Source: Distichodus sexfasciatus
Taxonomy: Eukaryota; Chordata; Actinopteri; Characiformes; Distichodontidae
Reading direction: 5' to 3'
DNA length: 64,000 bases
Assembly (NCBI GenBank): GCA_032718565.1
Contig: JAVGVS010000001.1
Coordinates: 8,759,789-8,823,788, forward strand
In this document: positions 1 to 11,000 of the stretch, piece by piece
How positions within the stretch are numbered: position 1 is the first letter of the stretch
Layout of the letters: each line of letters begins with the position of its first letter
Notes under the pieces: model-generated
What the model was told of the DNA's origin: nothing
What the model saw: the letters and a program-made list of their open reading frames with translations, nothing else
The model's database searches: none
Made by a program: the position numbers and the translations under genes

Positions 1-812
1 GAACAAATGGAATACAGTGGACACCTTGGACGCAGCTGGAAGACCTCGATTTTGCTGAGGATCTGGCACTCCTGTTGCACAACCACAACCAGATGCAAGA
101 AAAGACCACACGACTGGCAACATCATCAGCTAGGACAGGGCTCGAGATAAACAGGAGGAAAACAGAACTCATGAAGATCAACACCACTGTCAGTACACCA
201 GTCACAATAGGTGGAGAGCCAATTCAGGAGGTCAGTGTGTATCTGGGGAGCATTGTTGACACAGGGGCACAGACCGAGATGTCACAGCCAGAATTGGCAA
301 AGCGCGAGCAGCCTTTGTCATGTTAAAGAACATCTGGGCTTCAAGAGAGAACACTACGGCCACGAAACTGTGCATCTTCGATTCCAACGTCAAATCGGTC
401 TTACTCTATGGCTCAGAGACTTGGAGGATGACCAAAGCGACGCAGCAGAAGATACAGACATTCTTCAACACCTGTCTGAAATGGCATGCTAAAATCAGGT
501 GTAGACCTGATCAGAAATGAAAGAACTATGGCAGAGAAATGGGACAGAATCAATAACAAGCCAGTTCTAAGAAGTGAAGGGCTGAATGGGACACACACTG
601 GGAAACCAGCCTCCAGTATCTACTTCCGCCAGGCCTTAAACTGGAATCCAGGAAAGGAAGAGGGGCGGCCTAGGAACAGTTGGAGGCGGGATGCAGACTC
701 GGAGTTGAAGCAGATTGGGACCAACTGGATGGAGGCAGAAAGGACAGCCCAGAGCCGCGATAGATGGCTAAGTGTTGTCGATGGCCTATGCTCCCTTGGG
801 AGCTAGGGAGAA
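1..812 (+). mobile_element. LINE fragment: end of reverse transcriptase domain and C-terminal region
   Basis: Frame pieces give an RT motif C region (DFAEDLALL where families have F/Y-ADD), then GLEINRRKTELM, LLYGSETWRM, a GRPRNSWRRD block and a C-terminus ending GLCSLGS at 806, typical of a non-LTR retrotransposon ORF2 end. At least two frameshifts (near 300 and 490) break it, and the catalytic D-D is E-D. Clade not assigned. Antisense to uxs1 and presumed to lie in its intron 9. Begins before the window. Confidence 0.75.
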
Positions 813-824
813 GCAAAGGGAAGG

Positions 825-3521
825 ATAAATTAAAATCATTTATCTTCAATAAACAGAAATATTTCGAATTCGGGGATAAGCCACACAAACTACTTGCAAG
901 ACAGTTACATATATTAGAGAATGATAAGACAATTCATAAGATTAAGACAAAACTTGGAACCGAATGTACTTCGTCTAAAGATATAAACAGTTGCTTCAAG
1001 GAATTCTATTCAAATTTATACTCCTCTGACCCTTGCACTGAATCACAAGCTATGGATAATTTTCTAAATAAGTGTAATCTTCCCTCTCTTAATCAGGATG
1101 AGCGTGTTTCCCTTAATTTCGTTAGAAGAGTTAAAAAGTACAGTTAATTCCTTAAAGAGTGGTAAAACTCCAGGCCCGGATGGCTTGCCCTCTGAGTTAT
1201 ATAAAAAATTTAATGATATACTTTCCCCCTACCTCCTCAAAACATTTGAGGAGGCACTAGTGATTTGACTACCATCAACATTTAATGAAGCAGTCATAAC
1301 TGTTATTCCAAAAAAGGTGAAAATACAGAGGAGGTGGAAGGATACAGACCGATTTCTCTCCTTAACATAGATCAGAAGATACTGTCAAAGATTCTCGCAA
1401 ATAGGCTTGGTGGATTAATTAGTGGTCTAATTCATACTAATCAGAATGGTTTTATTCCTGGTAGGAATGTTTCACAAAACACTAGGCGCCTTTTTAATAT
1501 CATGTATCACTCCAAAGCTCTTGAAGAAAATCTGGTAATAATCTCTCTCGATGCTGAAAAAGCAATCGACAGAGTCGAATGGCACTACCTTTTCGCTATA
1601 CTAGAAAAAATTGATGTGGGTGATAATTTTATAAATTGGATTAAGATTTTGTATAGACGTCCTACAGCTCAGGTACTAACTAATAACACTTTGTCTGGTC
1701 CCTTTAATCTTCAAAGAGGGACCAGGCAAGGTTGCCCCCTTTCTCCTCTTTTATTTGCGCTGACCGTAGAGCCCCTTGCTCAGTACATTCGTTCTGATCC
1801 TTCTATTCATGGCTTTAATACTTTAAATACAGTCAATAAAATATCTTTATACGCAGACAATATCCTGCTATACGTTACTAAACCCCATGTGAGTCTGCCA
1901 GTTATTTTAGATACTATTAAAATTTTTGGGATGTTTTCGGGGTTTAAAGTTAATCTAAATAAAAGTGAACTAATGCCCATTGGACTAAAGGATATGTCTT
2001 CGATACAATCTTCTCCATTTAAAGTCTCAATGGAAAAATTTACTTATCTTGGAATTGTAGTTACATATAAATATTCCTCACTCTTAAAAGCTAACTTTAC
2101 TCCTCTAATTTCCAAATTGCAATCTAATATACAATTCTGGAGAGCACTCCTGATTTCCCTGTTAGGTAGAATAAATGCAATAAAAATATTCTTACCACAG
2201 ATACTGTATCTATTCCAGAATATTCCAGTTTTTTTTACCTAAGTCCTTTTTTAAGCAATTAGATTCAATCATTCTTCCGTTCTTGTGGGGATATAAAAAT
2301 CATAGAGTTAAAAAGGCGCATCTCTGTAAACCTAAACAAAAGGGAGGTCTGGCACTTCCAGACTTTCGTCTTTATTATTGGACTTTTTATATAAGTCTAA
2401 TTTCAGTGTGGTTGGATGATCATGATGCTCCGCCATTTTGGCTCCAAATAGTCCGTGATCAGTGTTACCCATACAATCCGGGAGCGGCGATACTCTCCCC
2501 TGTAGCTCTGGATCATTCTACCTTCAATAATAGTATCATAATTCGAAATATGCTTCGTATCTGGAAACAGATAAAAGAACACTTCAAAATAAAGTCCCTT
2601 TCACTTCTAACTCCTGTCACGAAAAATCCATTATTTATCCCATCAAGATTGGATGGGACCTTTGTCCAATGGGGAGAAATGGGTGTACGTACTATAGGGG
2701 ACCTTTTCTTTGATAGGGCTCTGGCATCTTTTAGTCAGCTGCAACAAGAATTTAAATTCCCACAGAGTCATTTTTAAATTCCAGATTAGGAATTATATAC
2801 ATGCTCATACACCCTCATTGGATAGTACATCACCCTCAATTATTGATAAGTGTCTTGATCGGTGTAAAGGAAGTAAGAAGGCACTACTGATAATTTATGA
2901 CCTGCTACAATCCTTTACTTCGCCCTCTACAAGTTTTCTCAAAAAAGAATGGGAGCAAGAATTAGGAGTGGAAATCTCTGAGGAAATGTGGCAGATGAGT
3001 TTAAAGGACATTAACAAACACTCTATCTGTTCTAGACGCCGCCTTATTCAGTTTAAAGTCATTCACAGATTACATTATTCAAAAAATAATTTACATAGAA
3101 TTTTCAAAAATGTCTCGCCTCTTTGTGACAAATGTAATTCAGTAGTTGCTGATTTGTCCCATAGTTTTATTTTTTGCTCCAAAATACAAAATTATTGGAA
3201 TGGAATTTTTGATGTCCTTTCAAAGATTTTTAGGGTGCAAATGCAGCAAATGCAGCACTTTTTATTTTGGGATTTTCAGAAGGTATGCGTTCATTATCAG
3301 GAGCACAACACAAACTTGCATATAGTTTAACTACAGCCAAGAAGCTAATACTTTTGTTCTGGAAGAAAAAGGAGGCTCCTACATGTAAGCTATGGCTTGG
3401 AGAGATGATTGCTACTTTACATTTGGGGCGAATTAGGTACTGTCTAAGGGGCAAATTTGAGCAGTTTGTCAAAATCTGGCACCCTTTTCTCTGTTATCTT
3501 GATGGAAAACCTGCTAACTAA
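825..3521 (+). mobile_element. L1-like (Tx1/fish L1) LINE, 5'-truncated ORF2, degenerate
   Basis: Joins directly behind the first LINE. Shows GDKPHKLLA, a frame break near 1120, KTPGPDGLPSELYKKF, a stop near 1264, then GYRPISLLN, NQNGFIPGR, the motif A region LDAEKAIDRVEW, motif B RGTRQGCPLSPLLF and motif C SLYADNILLY (normally YADD). Further breaks: an extra T in the T8 run near 2230, near 2770 and near 3270. The C-terminal part includes LWGYKNHRVKK, KGGLALPDF and a zinc-knuckle-like CDKCNS. Ends with a stop at 3519-3521. Catalytically dead and multiply frameshifted. Confidence 0.88.
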
Positions 3522-4233
3522 TGCATAATTTGTTAATGTCATGTTTTAACATTTCTTCATCATACATTGAAAACTAATGTAAACAGGTCTTATAAGGGTT
3601 GGCTTGTGAGGTGGGGTTTTGTTTAGTTTGAAAACTATTAATAACATTGCAGAGGATTTTTGCTCAGGGAGCTGCTGCCAGCGCACTATAAAAGGCCGCC
3701 TTGGATTGCTCCAACAAGCATACCGCACTCTCATTATCAACTGCTGATATATCTATGGTCAGTCAATTTAGGCTGGGAGACCTTGTATTTGACATGAGCA
3801 AAAGGAAAAGCAGACTGAATTCTAAGTGTAGTGTTGACCCTGTTGCTGGATTTGTATGCTAATGCCATAGTTCCAATCTGTAAGTCCAGCTGCATCTTAA
3901 AGAGCAAAAAAATATTTAAATATTACATATTACAAATATAGTACATTCAAGACATTTGTGTGTCTCTGTGTAGGGAGGTGTGTTCACACTTGAGGTGAGT
4001 GAATTGCCGCGGTGCGATTGTGAGAGAAACTAACATGTGGAGACAAGGAGATGGCGGGGGCTTAAAGTCTGTGACCATATTCTGCTAATTAGGAGAAAGC
4101 CAGAGGAGTCAAAGGTGTCATCAGGTCGGAGCTTTTATCTGTCTGTGGCTTTAACACGCCCCAGCAGTAATTTGATGGATACAGATACGGGGTGAGCAGT
4201 CATATGGGACGAGAGAGAGAGAGAGAAAAGCTA
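3522..4233. other. spacer between L1 fragment and Tc1 element
   Basis: The first part may be the L1 3' UTR. A short (GA)n run lies at about 4210-4227. Otherwise I see nothing recognisable. Confidence 0.5.
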
Positions 4234-4235
4234 TA

Positions 4236-5857
4236 CAGTGCATCCGGAAAGTATTCACAGCGCTCCACTTTTTCCACAATATCCTATGTTACAGCCTTAT
4301 TCCCAAAAAGATTAAATTCATCTTTTACCTCAAAATTCTACACACAATACCCCATAATGATGAAGTGAAAAAAGTTTATTTTTAACTTTTGCAAATTCAT
4401 TGAAAATAGAAAACAAAAATCAAACATTTACATAAGTATTCACAGCGTTTGCCATGACCCTCAAAAGTGAGCTCAGGTGCATCCTGTTTCCACTGATCAT
4501 CCTTCAAAAGTTTCTACAACTTGATTGCAGTCCACCTGTGGTAAACTGAGTTGACTGGTCATGATTTGGAAAGGCACACACCTTCCTATAAAAGGTCCCA
4601 TAGCTGACAGTGCATGTCAGAACACAAACCAAGCCATGAAGCCCAAGGAATTGTCTGTAGACCTCCGAGACAGGATTGTGTCGAGGCACAGATCTGGGGA
4701 AGGTAACACAAAAATTGCTGCAGCATTGAAGATCCCAGTGAGCACAGTGGTCTCCATCATCCGTAATTGGACAAGTTTGGAACCACCAGGGCTCTTCCTA
4801 GAGCTGACCGCCCGTCCACTCTGAGCGATCGGGGTAGAAGGGCCTTAGTGACCAAGAATCCGATGGTCACTCTGACAGAGCTCCAGCATTGCTCTGTGGA
4901 GAGAGGAGAACCTTCCAGAAGGACAACCATTTCTGCAACACTCCACCAATCAGGCCTGTATGGTAGAGTGGCCAGATGGAAGTCACTCCTCAGTAAAAGG
5001 CACATGACAGCCCACCTGAGGTTTGCCAAAAGGCACCTGAAAGACTCTCAGACCATGAGAAATAAAATTCTCTGGTCTGATGAAACAAAGATTGAACTCT
5101 TCGGCCTGAATGACAAGCGTTATGTCTGGAGAAAACCAGGCACTGGTCATCACCTGGCTAATACCACCCCTACAGTGAAGCATGGAGGTGGCAGCATCAT
5201 GCTGTGGGGATGTTTTTCAGCAGCAGGAACTGGGAGACTAGTCAGGGTCGAGGGAAAGATGAATGCAGCAATGTACAGAGACATCCTTGATGATAACCTG
5301 CTTCAGAGCGCTCTGGACCTCGGACTGGGGCGACGGTTCATCTTCCAACAGGACAACGACCCTAAGCACACAGCCAAGATAACAAAGCAGTGGCTTCAGG
5401 ACAACTCTGTGAATGTCCTTGAGTGGCCCAGCCAGAGCCCAGATTTGAACCTGAATGAACATCTCTGGAGAGATCCGAATATAGCTGTGCACCGACGCTC
5501 TCCATCCAACCTGATGGAGCCTGAGAGGTTCTGCAAAGAAGAATGGGGGAAACTGCCCAAAAATTGGTGTGCCAAGCTTGTGGCATCATACTCAAAAAGA
5601 CTTGAGACTGTAATTGCTGCCAAAGGTGCTTCGACAAAGTATTGAGCAAACTCTGTGAATACTTATGTAAATTTTTGTTTTTTTAATTTTTGATAAATTT
5701 TGAAAAGTTTCAAATAAACTTTTTTCACTTTGTCATTGTGGGGTATTGTGTGTAGAATTCTGAGGAAAAAGATGAATTTAATCTATTTGTGAATAAGACT
5801 GTAACATAGGATATTGTGGAAAAAGTGGAGCGCTGTGAATACTTTCCGGATGCACTG
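4236..5857 (+). mobile_element. Tc1-like DNA transposon, full length, inactive
   Basis: 1622 bp bounded by inverted ends CAGTGCATCCGGAAAG, about 70 bp matching at each side, and flanked by TA at 4234-4235 and 5858-5859 as in Tc1/mariner insertions. Encloses a transposase gene in the same orientation. In presumed uxs1 intron 9, opposite in strand. A deleted relative lies at 35203-35527. Confidence 0.95.
4636..5645 (+). pseudogene. Tc1-like transposase, frameshifted
   Basis: Starts MKPKELSVDLRDRIV with the N-terminal helix-turn-helix DNA-binding domain; the frame slips by one base at about 4770 (RNWT vs KFGTTRAL) and then runs open to 5645, about 337 residues in all. The DDE catalytic core is recognisable: D in WSDETKIELF, D in QQDNDPKHTAK and E in NEHLW. 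The usual SPDLNPIEHLW reads SPDLNLNEHLW, two substitutions beside the catalytic Glu. One frameshift separates the DNA-binding and catalytic domains, so it cannot make active enzyme. Confidence 0.93.
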
Positions 5858-7942
5858 TACAAGGCTGGACCAATTGAATATAGCATGTCTTCAAAGAGAA
5901 AACATTCAATTAAGCCTCTAAGTCTTCAAGAAACTGCAATGAAATTTTGCATCACAGTTAAAGCACCACTTGTCCTATCTTAGAAACTGCAGACCTTCTG
6001 AAGAAGCAATTTGTCCTCCTGCCTAAAGCTCTGCTCTTCACACTAACGGAATATTAGCAGGTCTCCAGTTTCACCATAGCAAGGTTAATATTACCCAAAT
6101 GTCCTAAATTCGGGTAAATTTATTTAGTCATCTTTTCAAATAATGGCAAAAAGACACATTCCAGAAAGATATCTGTAAATTAATACGCTTCCGAATCTGA
6201 ACAGTCTTGCCAATAAACATGATTAAAAAGGAAATAAACTTCTGCTCCGATGTGTTTTTTCAAATGTCATTAAATTTCAATTAACGTGAAAAGGCACATA
6301 ACGTAACAGTTTTCATCAGTGGAGAAGATCTATGTAAAAATGAAAGGATAGACAAAAGAAAGTGAAGTTACATTACAATAAAAGGGCTGGTGCTGTGGTA
6401 AAGAAGATAAAGAGATGAAATCTGAAAGATTTATCAAAAGAAGGCAAACAGATCTTATTCAACAAAGGCTGGTGCCAGTCATTCAGGATGGAAATTCAAA
6501 GGAAAGTATTATACAAGATAAAGGTAGGGAATAAACCTGTCACATGATGGAAGATTATGAAGCGCTAAAATTCTTTACAGACAAACCAGAGCTACATGGA
6601 AACCTCTGAATTACTGAAGGTCATACCAACAGCCATGATGTCATAATAGGCAAACGTTTCTGTAATTCCCCATACATTTCATCCAGTAAATTGCACAGAA
6701 CACCATTTTGCAGTAGTAAAACAGAACAGTTTTCTCAGTGCAGAGAATTACTATCAGTGCAGAATAAAAAACACAATCTGAATGTTCAGGAAACCATTGC
6801 TTTAAATATATATATCTATAAATACTGTATATATTAAATTAATAACTCACAAATTAGGCTTCCATGTAATTCATTGCTGACACTGGAATAACATTGCTGA
6901 ATTTTATAGTCAATATTCTGCAGTTATACTGAGCTTTGCTGCAAAGTTATTTTGTGTGGAAGCATTTCCCCACCTGAACCCGCCTCAGATGAGCCCACAT
7001 AAAGGCAATAACAGAACTGCAGCTTTCTCAAACCTTTGCACTCAGATAAAAAGGCTGCCAGAGTAGATTTCCCGCAACCAAGCAAAAAGCAGGAGGAAAG
7101 GAAATAAAATATGATTGAAACTGGAAAAATAAGACTAGAGTCTGTGAGTGCAGCCTCTAAAATCCAGTACGTGGTATGACAACTGTCTTCACTTCACTGC
7201 TGGATGAAGACGGATGACGAAATTGCTTTTATTCAGTTATTTTCCAGTCAGTTATTTTACTGGAATACATTTCACTGAATTATACTGGCTTCCAACAACT
7301 GTGACTACCCAGGTTACAACAGCACAAAGGAAAAATGCGCTTCTATTTCATAACTGACTTGCTGGTAAAGAGCAAAACAGCTCCTCCACTAATCTCAAAA
7401 TCACAGTCAAGGACCCCAATCAAGAATATGGCAGAATAAATGTGAGGAAAAACTACATCATGTAATTAGCTTCTTTTCAAAAAAGGAACACAAAGCAGCA
7501 GTTGTTATATTGTTTACAATAAGTACAATTATACCATGGCTCTAGTTTAATACAGTACAGCAAACATCTACACAATTCCATGATGGCTACATTATACAAC
7601 ACTCTTCTTTGACGCTATATCTACCATCAGGCAGTCCTTCATTTACTCTTACATTTTATAACTTCAGGGACAAACTCTCTGTAGAAACCTGGACTAAAAC
7701 GGCCTTGCCCAGGAGCTCAACAGTGTTCAACCCTCATTCTTTTTGTCCACAACACAGGCTGACCTGCTAACAGACCACTGCAACACCACTAACCTTCATT
7801 CAAATCAGAAAGTTTATTCAGTAAAATAAAAGAGTATATAGTCCGGCAAAGCTGTCATTATACCAAACAAATCTACGTCTTAAACTAAGCCAACAAGGCA
7901 TATACATTAACTGACAGCTGAGATCCCGACTTGCAGACCTAC

Positions 7943-8064
7943 CTGCTTCATGTAGGCATAACACATGGTCTCAGCTACACGCTTCCCCTCATCGTAACAA
8001 GCCCTGGGCCCGATCGGGTTCACATGACCCCAGTAGTCTTCATTCTGTGGATGTACCTCCGGGT
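7943..8064 (-). CDS. uxs1: uxs1 coding exon 9 (catalytic Tyr/Lys), last in window
   Basis: 122 nt encoding D206-Q246 with PIGPRACYDEGKRVAE, where Y229 and K233 form the catalytic YxxxK pair, and ending CYAYMKQ. Donor GTAGGT. The following exon (EGV..ARIFNTFGP in the family) was looked for in 1-7942 and not seen, so it lies off the left edge. Confidence 0.97.
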
Positions 8065-11000
8065 CTGGAGACAGAAAAACACACAGCCGTGATTGTAAAT
8101 TTAATGTGATTTGACAAGCTGTCCAATTATGATGTTATACTAACACATGAGCCCCCCACACACAAAAGCACGTACAATGCAAACACGCGTCAGTGTGTCA
8201 GATAACTGGCACAGCTGGAATTCTCACTTTAGAACACCATGCTGGGCTCGGAGAGCATTATAAACCTACAACTCCACCCAAATTGTGTGTACCTTGTAGT
8301 TTGGATGAGCTGCACTACACATTACACTTGAAATCAAACTTGCACATGAGGCCAAAAAGGTAAAGCAGCGTCACTGGTAATGCAATTAACCTAAAGCAAA
8401 CCTTACTTTCTTGAGTGTGGTTTTAAGTTTATATACACATCTGAAAACTAACTTTAAAATGAAATGTGAGCATATCTTGACACACAATTTTTGTTTTCCA
8501 TAATCTTTTATCCCAAGCTTCTCTCTAAAGTTCACCTGTCAAAGCACACACTATGATGGATTACTGTGTAGCTTTACTTGCAGATAAAACTTGCAACTTC
8601 AAAAAACACAACTTGCATTTTAAATAACATTTAACTGAACAGAAAACAGAAAACCTTGCGAACCATTATGAAAGTTAACACGCTTTTTCTCTGCTTTTTC
8701 TTCTTGTGGGATGTGTGAAAATTAGCTGGCAGAACATGTAGTTAGCTCCTGCTTGGATCAAGTGTATAGAGACATGGTTAGCAAACTAAAAAAACTCTTG
8801 AAATCTCTGGGGTTAAAACAGCTTCGTACGCTGTCAGTCAGTGCTGCCAATCATCTCAATTAACAGTCGTCAATCACCTTCTTTTTCAACATGTAGAGTA
8901 CCTTAGTTTCACAAAGAAAAGTACTAGTGTCAGAAACTGTGTGGGAGTGCATTTTTAATACCACCTTGGCAACTAGCCTCAGTTGTCCTGATCCTGCCTG
9001 TGCCATTTAAGGTTTCAAAAATGTGTGTGATGACAGGCTTGTGGGGCTGTTCTGCAGTGTCTTACAATATATAGTCACAGGACTGTATCTGACACAACAC
9101 ACAGAATTTTTTTCTTCATCCTTGAATTCGTTGGATCCATTAAAAGATTTAAATTATATAACTTATATAACTTTTCTGAGACCGAGTACGAGTACCGATA
9201 CTTTTTTTGGGTACTCACCGATACGCAGTACCGATACCTGTGTAGGTCTGTTATTAATAACAATGACAATAACAGTAGGATTTTTTTTTTTTTAAACAAA
9301 TATCAATTACCGCATTTCTCCAACGATAAGCCGCCCCACACTATAGTCCGCCCCTTTCTAGAAGCCGCAGAAAATCTTCATTTATGTTTGAAAACTCTAA
9401 AATAAGCCGCCCCATGTTATTAGCCGCGATGTTACTGGAATTACCAATCTGAAGTAAAAGCATCTACGTAATTTGCCACGCCCCTGGAGGCCTTTGCAAC
9501 TCTAAAGTGACATTACACATTCTCTCCGTCTGGCCGGCAGCGACGTGTGAGGTACAGTCAAGCGTGTGAATGGGTTATTTCGGCGTGGAACAACATGAAA
9601 CCAGAAAGCATACAGAACGGTTTTCGCAAAGCCGAAATCCTTCCTCCACCTACTAGCAGCAGCACAAGCAACGTCTGCAATATCCCAGAGCGATACCGGT
9701 GACGAAAGCGTGTCCAACATCAGCGACAGCAAAGCAGCACAGGTCACAATCAAGTTGTTTGGCGACAATGACATTTATGGATCTGATTTTGAAGGATTTG
9801 AAGAAAGATAGGCCTAATAATTTTTGCATTTCAGTGTTGCTAATTTTATACTGGAGAATTTACATGTAGACAGATGATTGACATTGCTGTACTCCATTAC
9901 TCCCACCCTCCAGTCGTCCAAACGAAAATTAAAAGCTTATCTTTTCCCAATTATACTTTTAGCGAATGCGTTTTCATGTTTTTGGATAGGTCGCCCCATT
10001 TGAGCAAGACGCACCCAATACGCAGGTTTGTAAAATTCATGTATAAGCCGAGGCCTATCGTTGGGGAAATACGGTAGTTTAAACAACAAGAAAAAAACAT
10101 TCATAAATTATAAATTAAAGTACACTTGAGCCTTATTATGTCATTTAATAAAATAAATGATACTAATGTATGTTCCTATTTCATGTAAACATCTGTAACG
10201 TGTTACTTTGAGATTGGCAGTTTAGATGCCGCCATTCGGCCTCACCATGATGTCCTGGGTCTTCTGTTACGGTCTATGGATGCGTGAATGAGGCAGGATT
10301 TTTTTTTTTTGAGGCAGTAATTTTATTTTTTCTTGGATTGATCACATCACAAATATCCTGTTTTGTCTGTGTTTAAAAGTCTTTAAACCGAAAATGCATT
10401 TTTGGCCGAAATGTTTTGCTGCATCCCTAATCTCAATGCGTTGTTGCATAGTGGGCAAACAAGTGTGATCAAATTTTATAGTCTACGTTTATCATTGTTA
10501 TCCTCATCACATATTTCTCGTAAAAAGACCGTTTTATCGTCCAGCACTAGTACCAACCAATATTTAGTCAGCTGCACTAACTGAGCATTCATCAGCACTG
10601 CAGAAAACCCATGACAAACGAAAGACTTTAAAAGCCTGATTAAATTACACTACGAAGACTGAAGGACCACTACAGCTTAGGAATGCTTGGCCTTTGAAGC
10701 AATGAATCAATAAACAGATGAATGGCTGGTAGTACAAGCCCATCATATGCCTTATGAGTGCTTTCATGCCTACTACCATGAGAGAAACTATGCTTCTGAT
10801 AACGGCAAAGCAAAAGCCCAGGTGGCAAAATAAATAACACAAACTCACTATCACACTTGACTGCTGTTTATCCAATTAAACCCTTAAAAAGCCTGATAAT
10901 AACAGCTCAGATATTCTTGCTTCTGTTTGGCCCCAGATAATGTTATCATTTGACCGGCCAGGTCAGGCAGTCACAAACATGGGGGGTCTCAATGGAAGCC

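Larger units (their letters stand above)
1..7942. other. presumed uxs1 intron 9 (continues left)
   Basis: Contains the two LINE fragments and the Tc1 element. From 5860 to 7942 I see no exon, RNA gene or clear repeat apart from an AT-rich tract at about 6800-6840. Confidence 0.6.
9172..10430. mobile_element. possible older hAT-type repeat hosting the pogo-like element
   Basis: Left piece with repeated GTACCGATAC and right piece ending TGCTGCATCCCTA resemble two ends of a common fish hAT repeat. No matching target duplication found; boundaries approximate. Confidence 0.3.

Noticed and set aside
1..7942. Remaining uxs1 exons (after YMKQ)
   Set aside because: Looked for the conserved ARIFNTFGP exon in reverse complement; not found, so the gene continues off the left edge.
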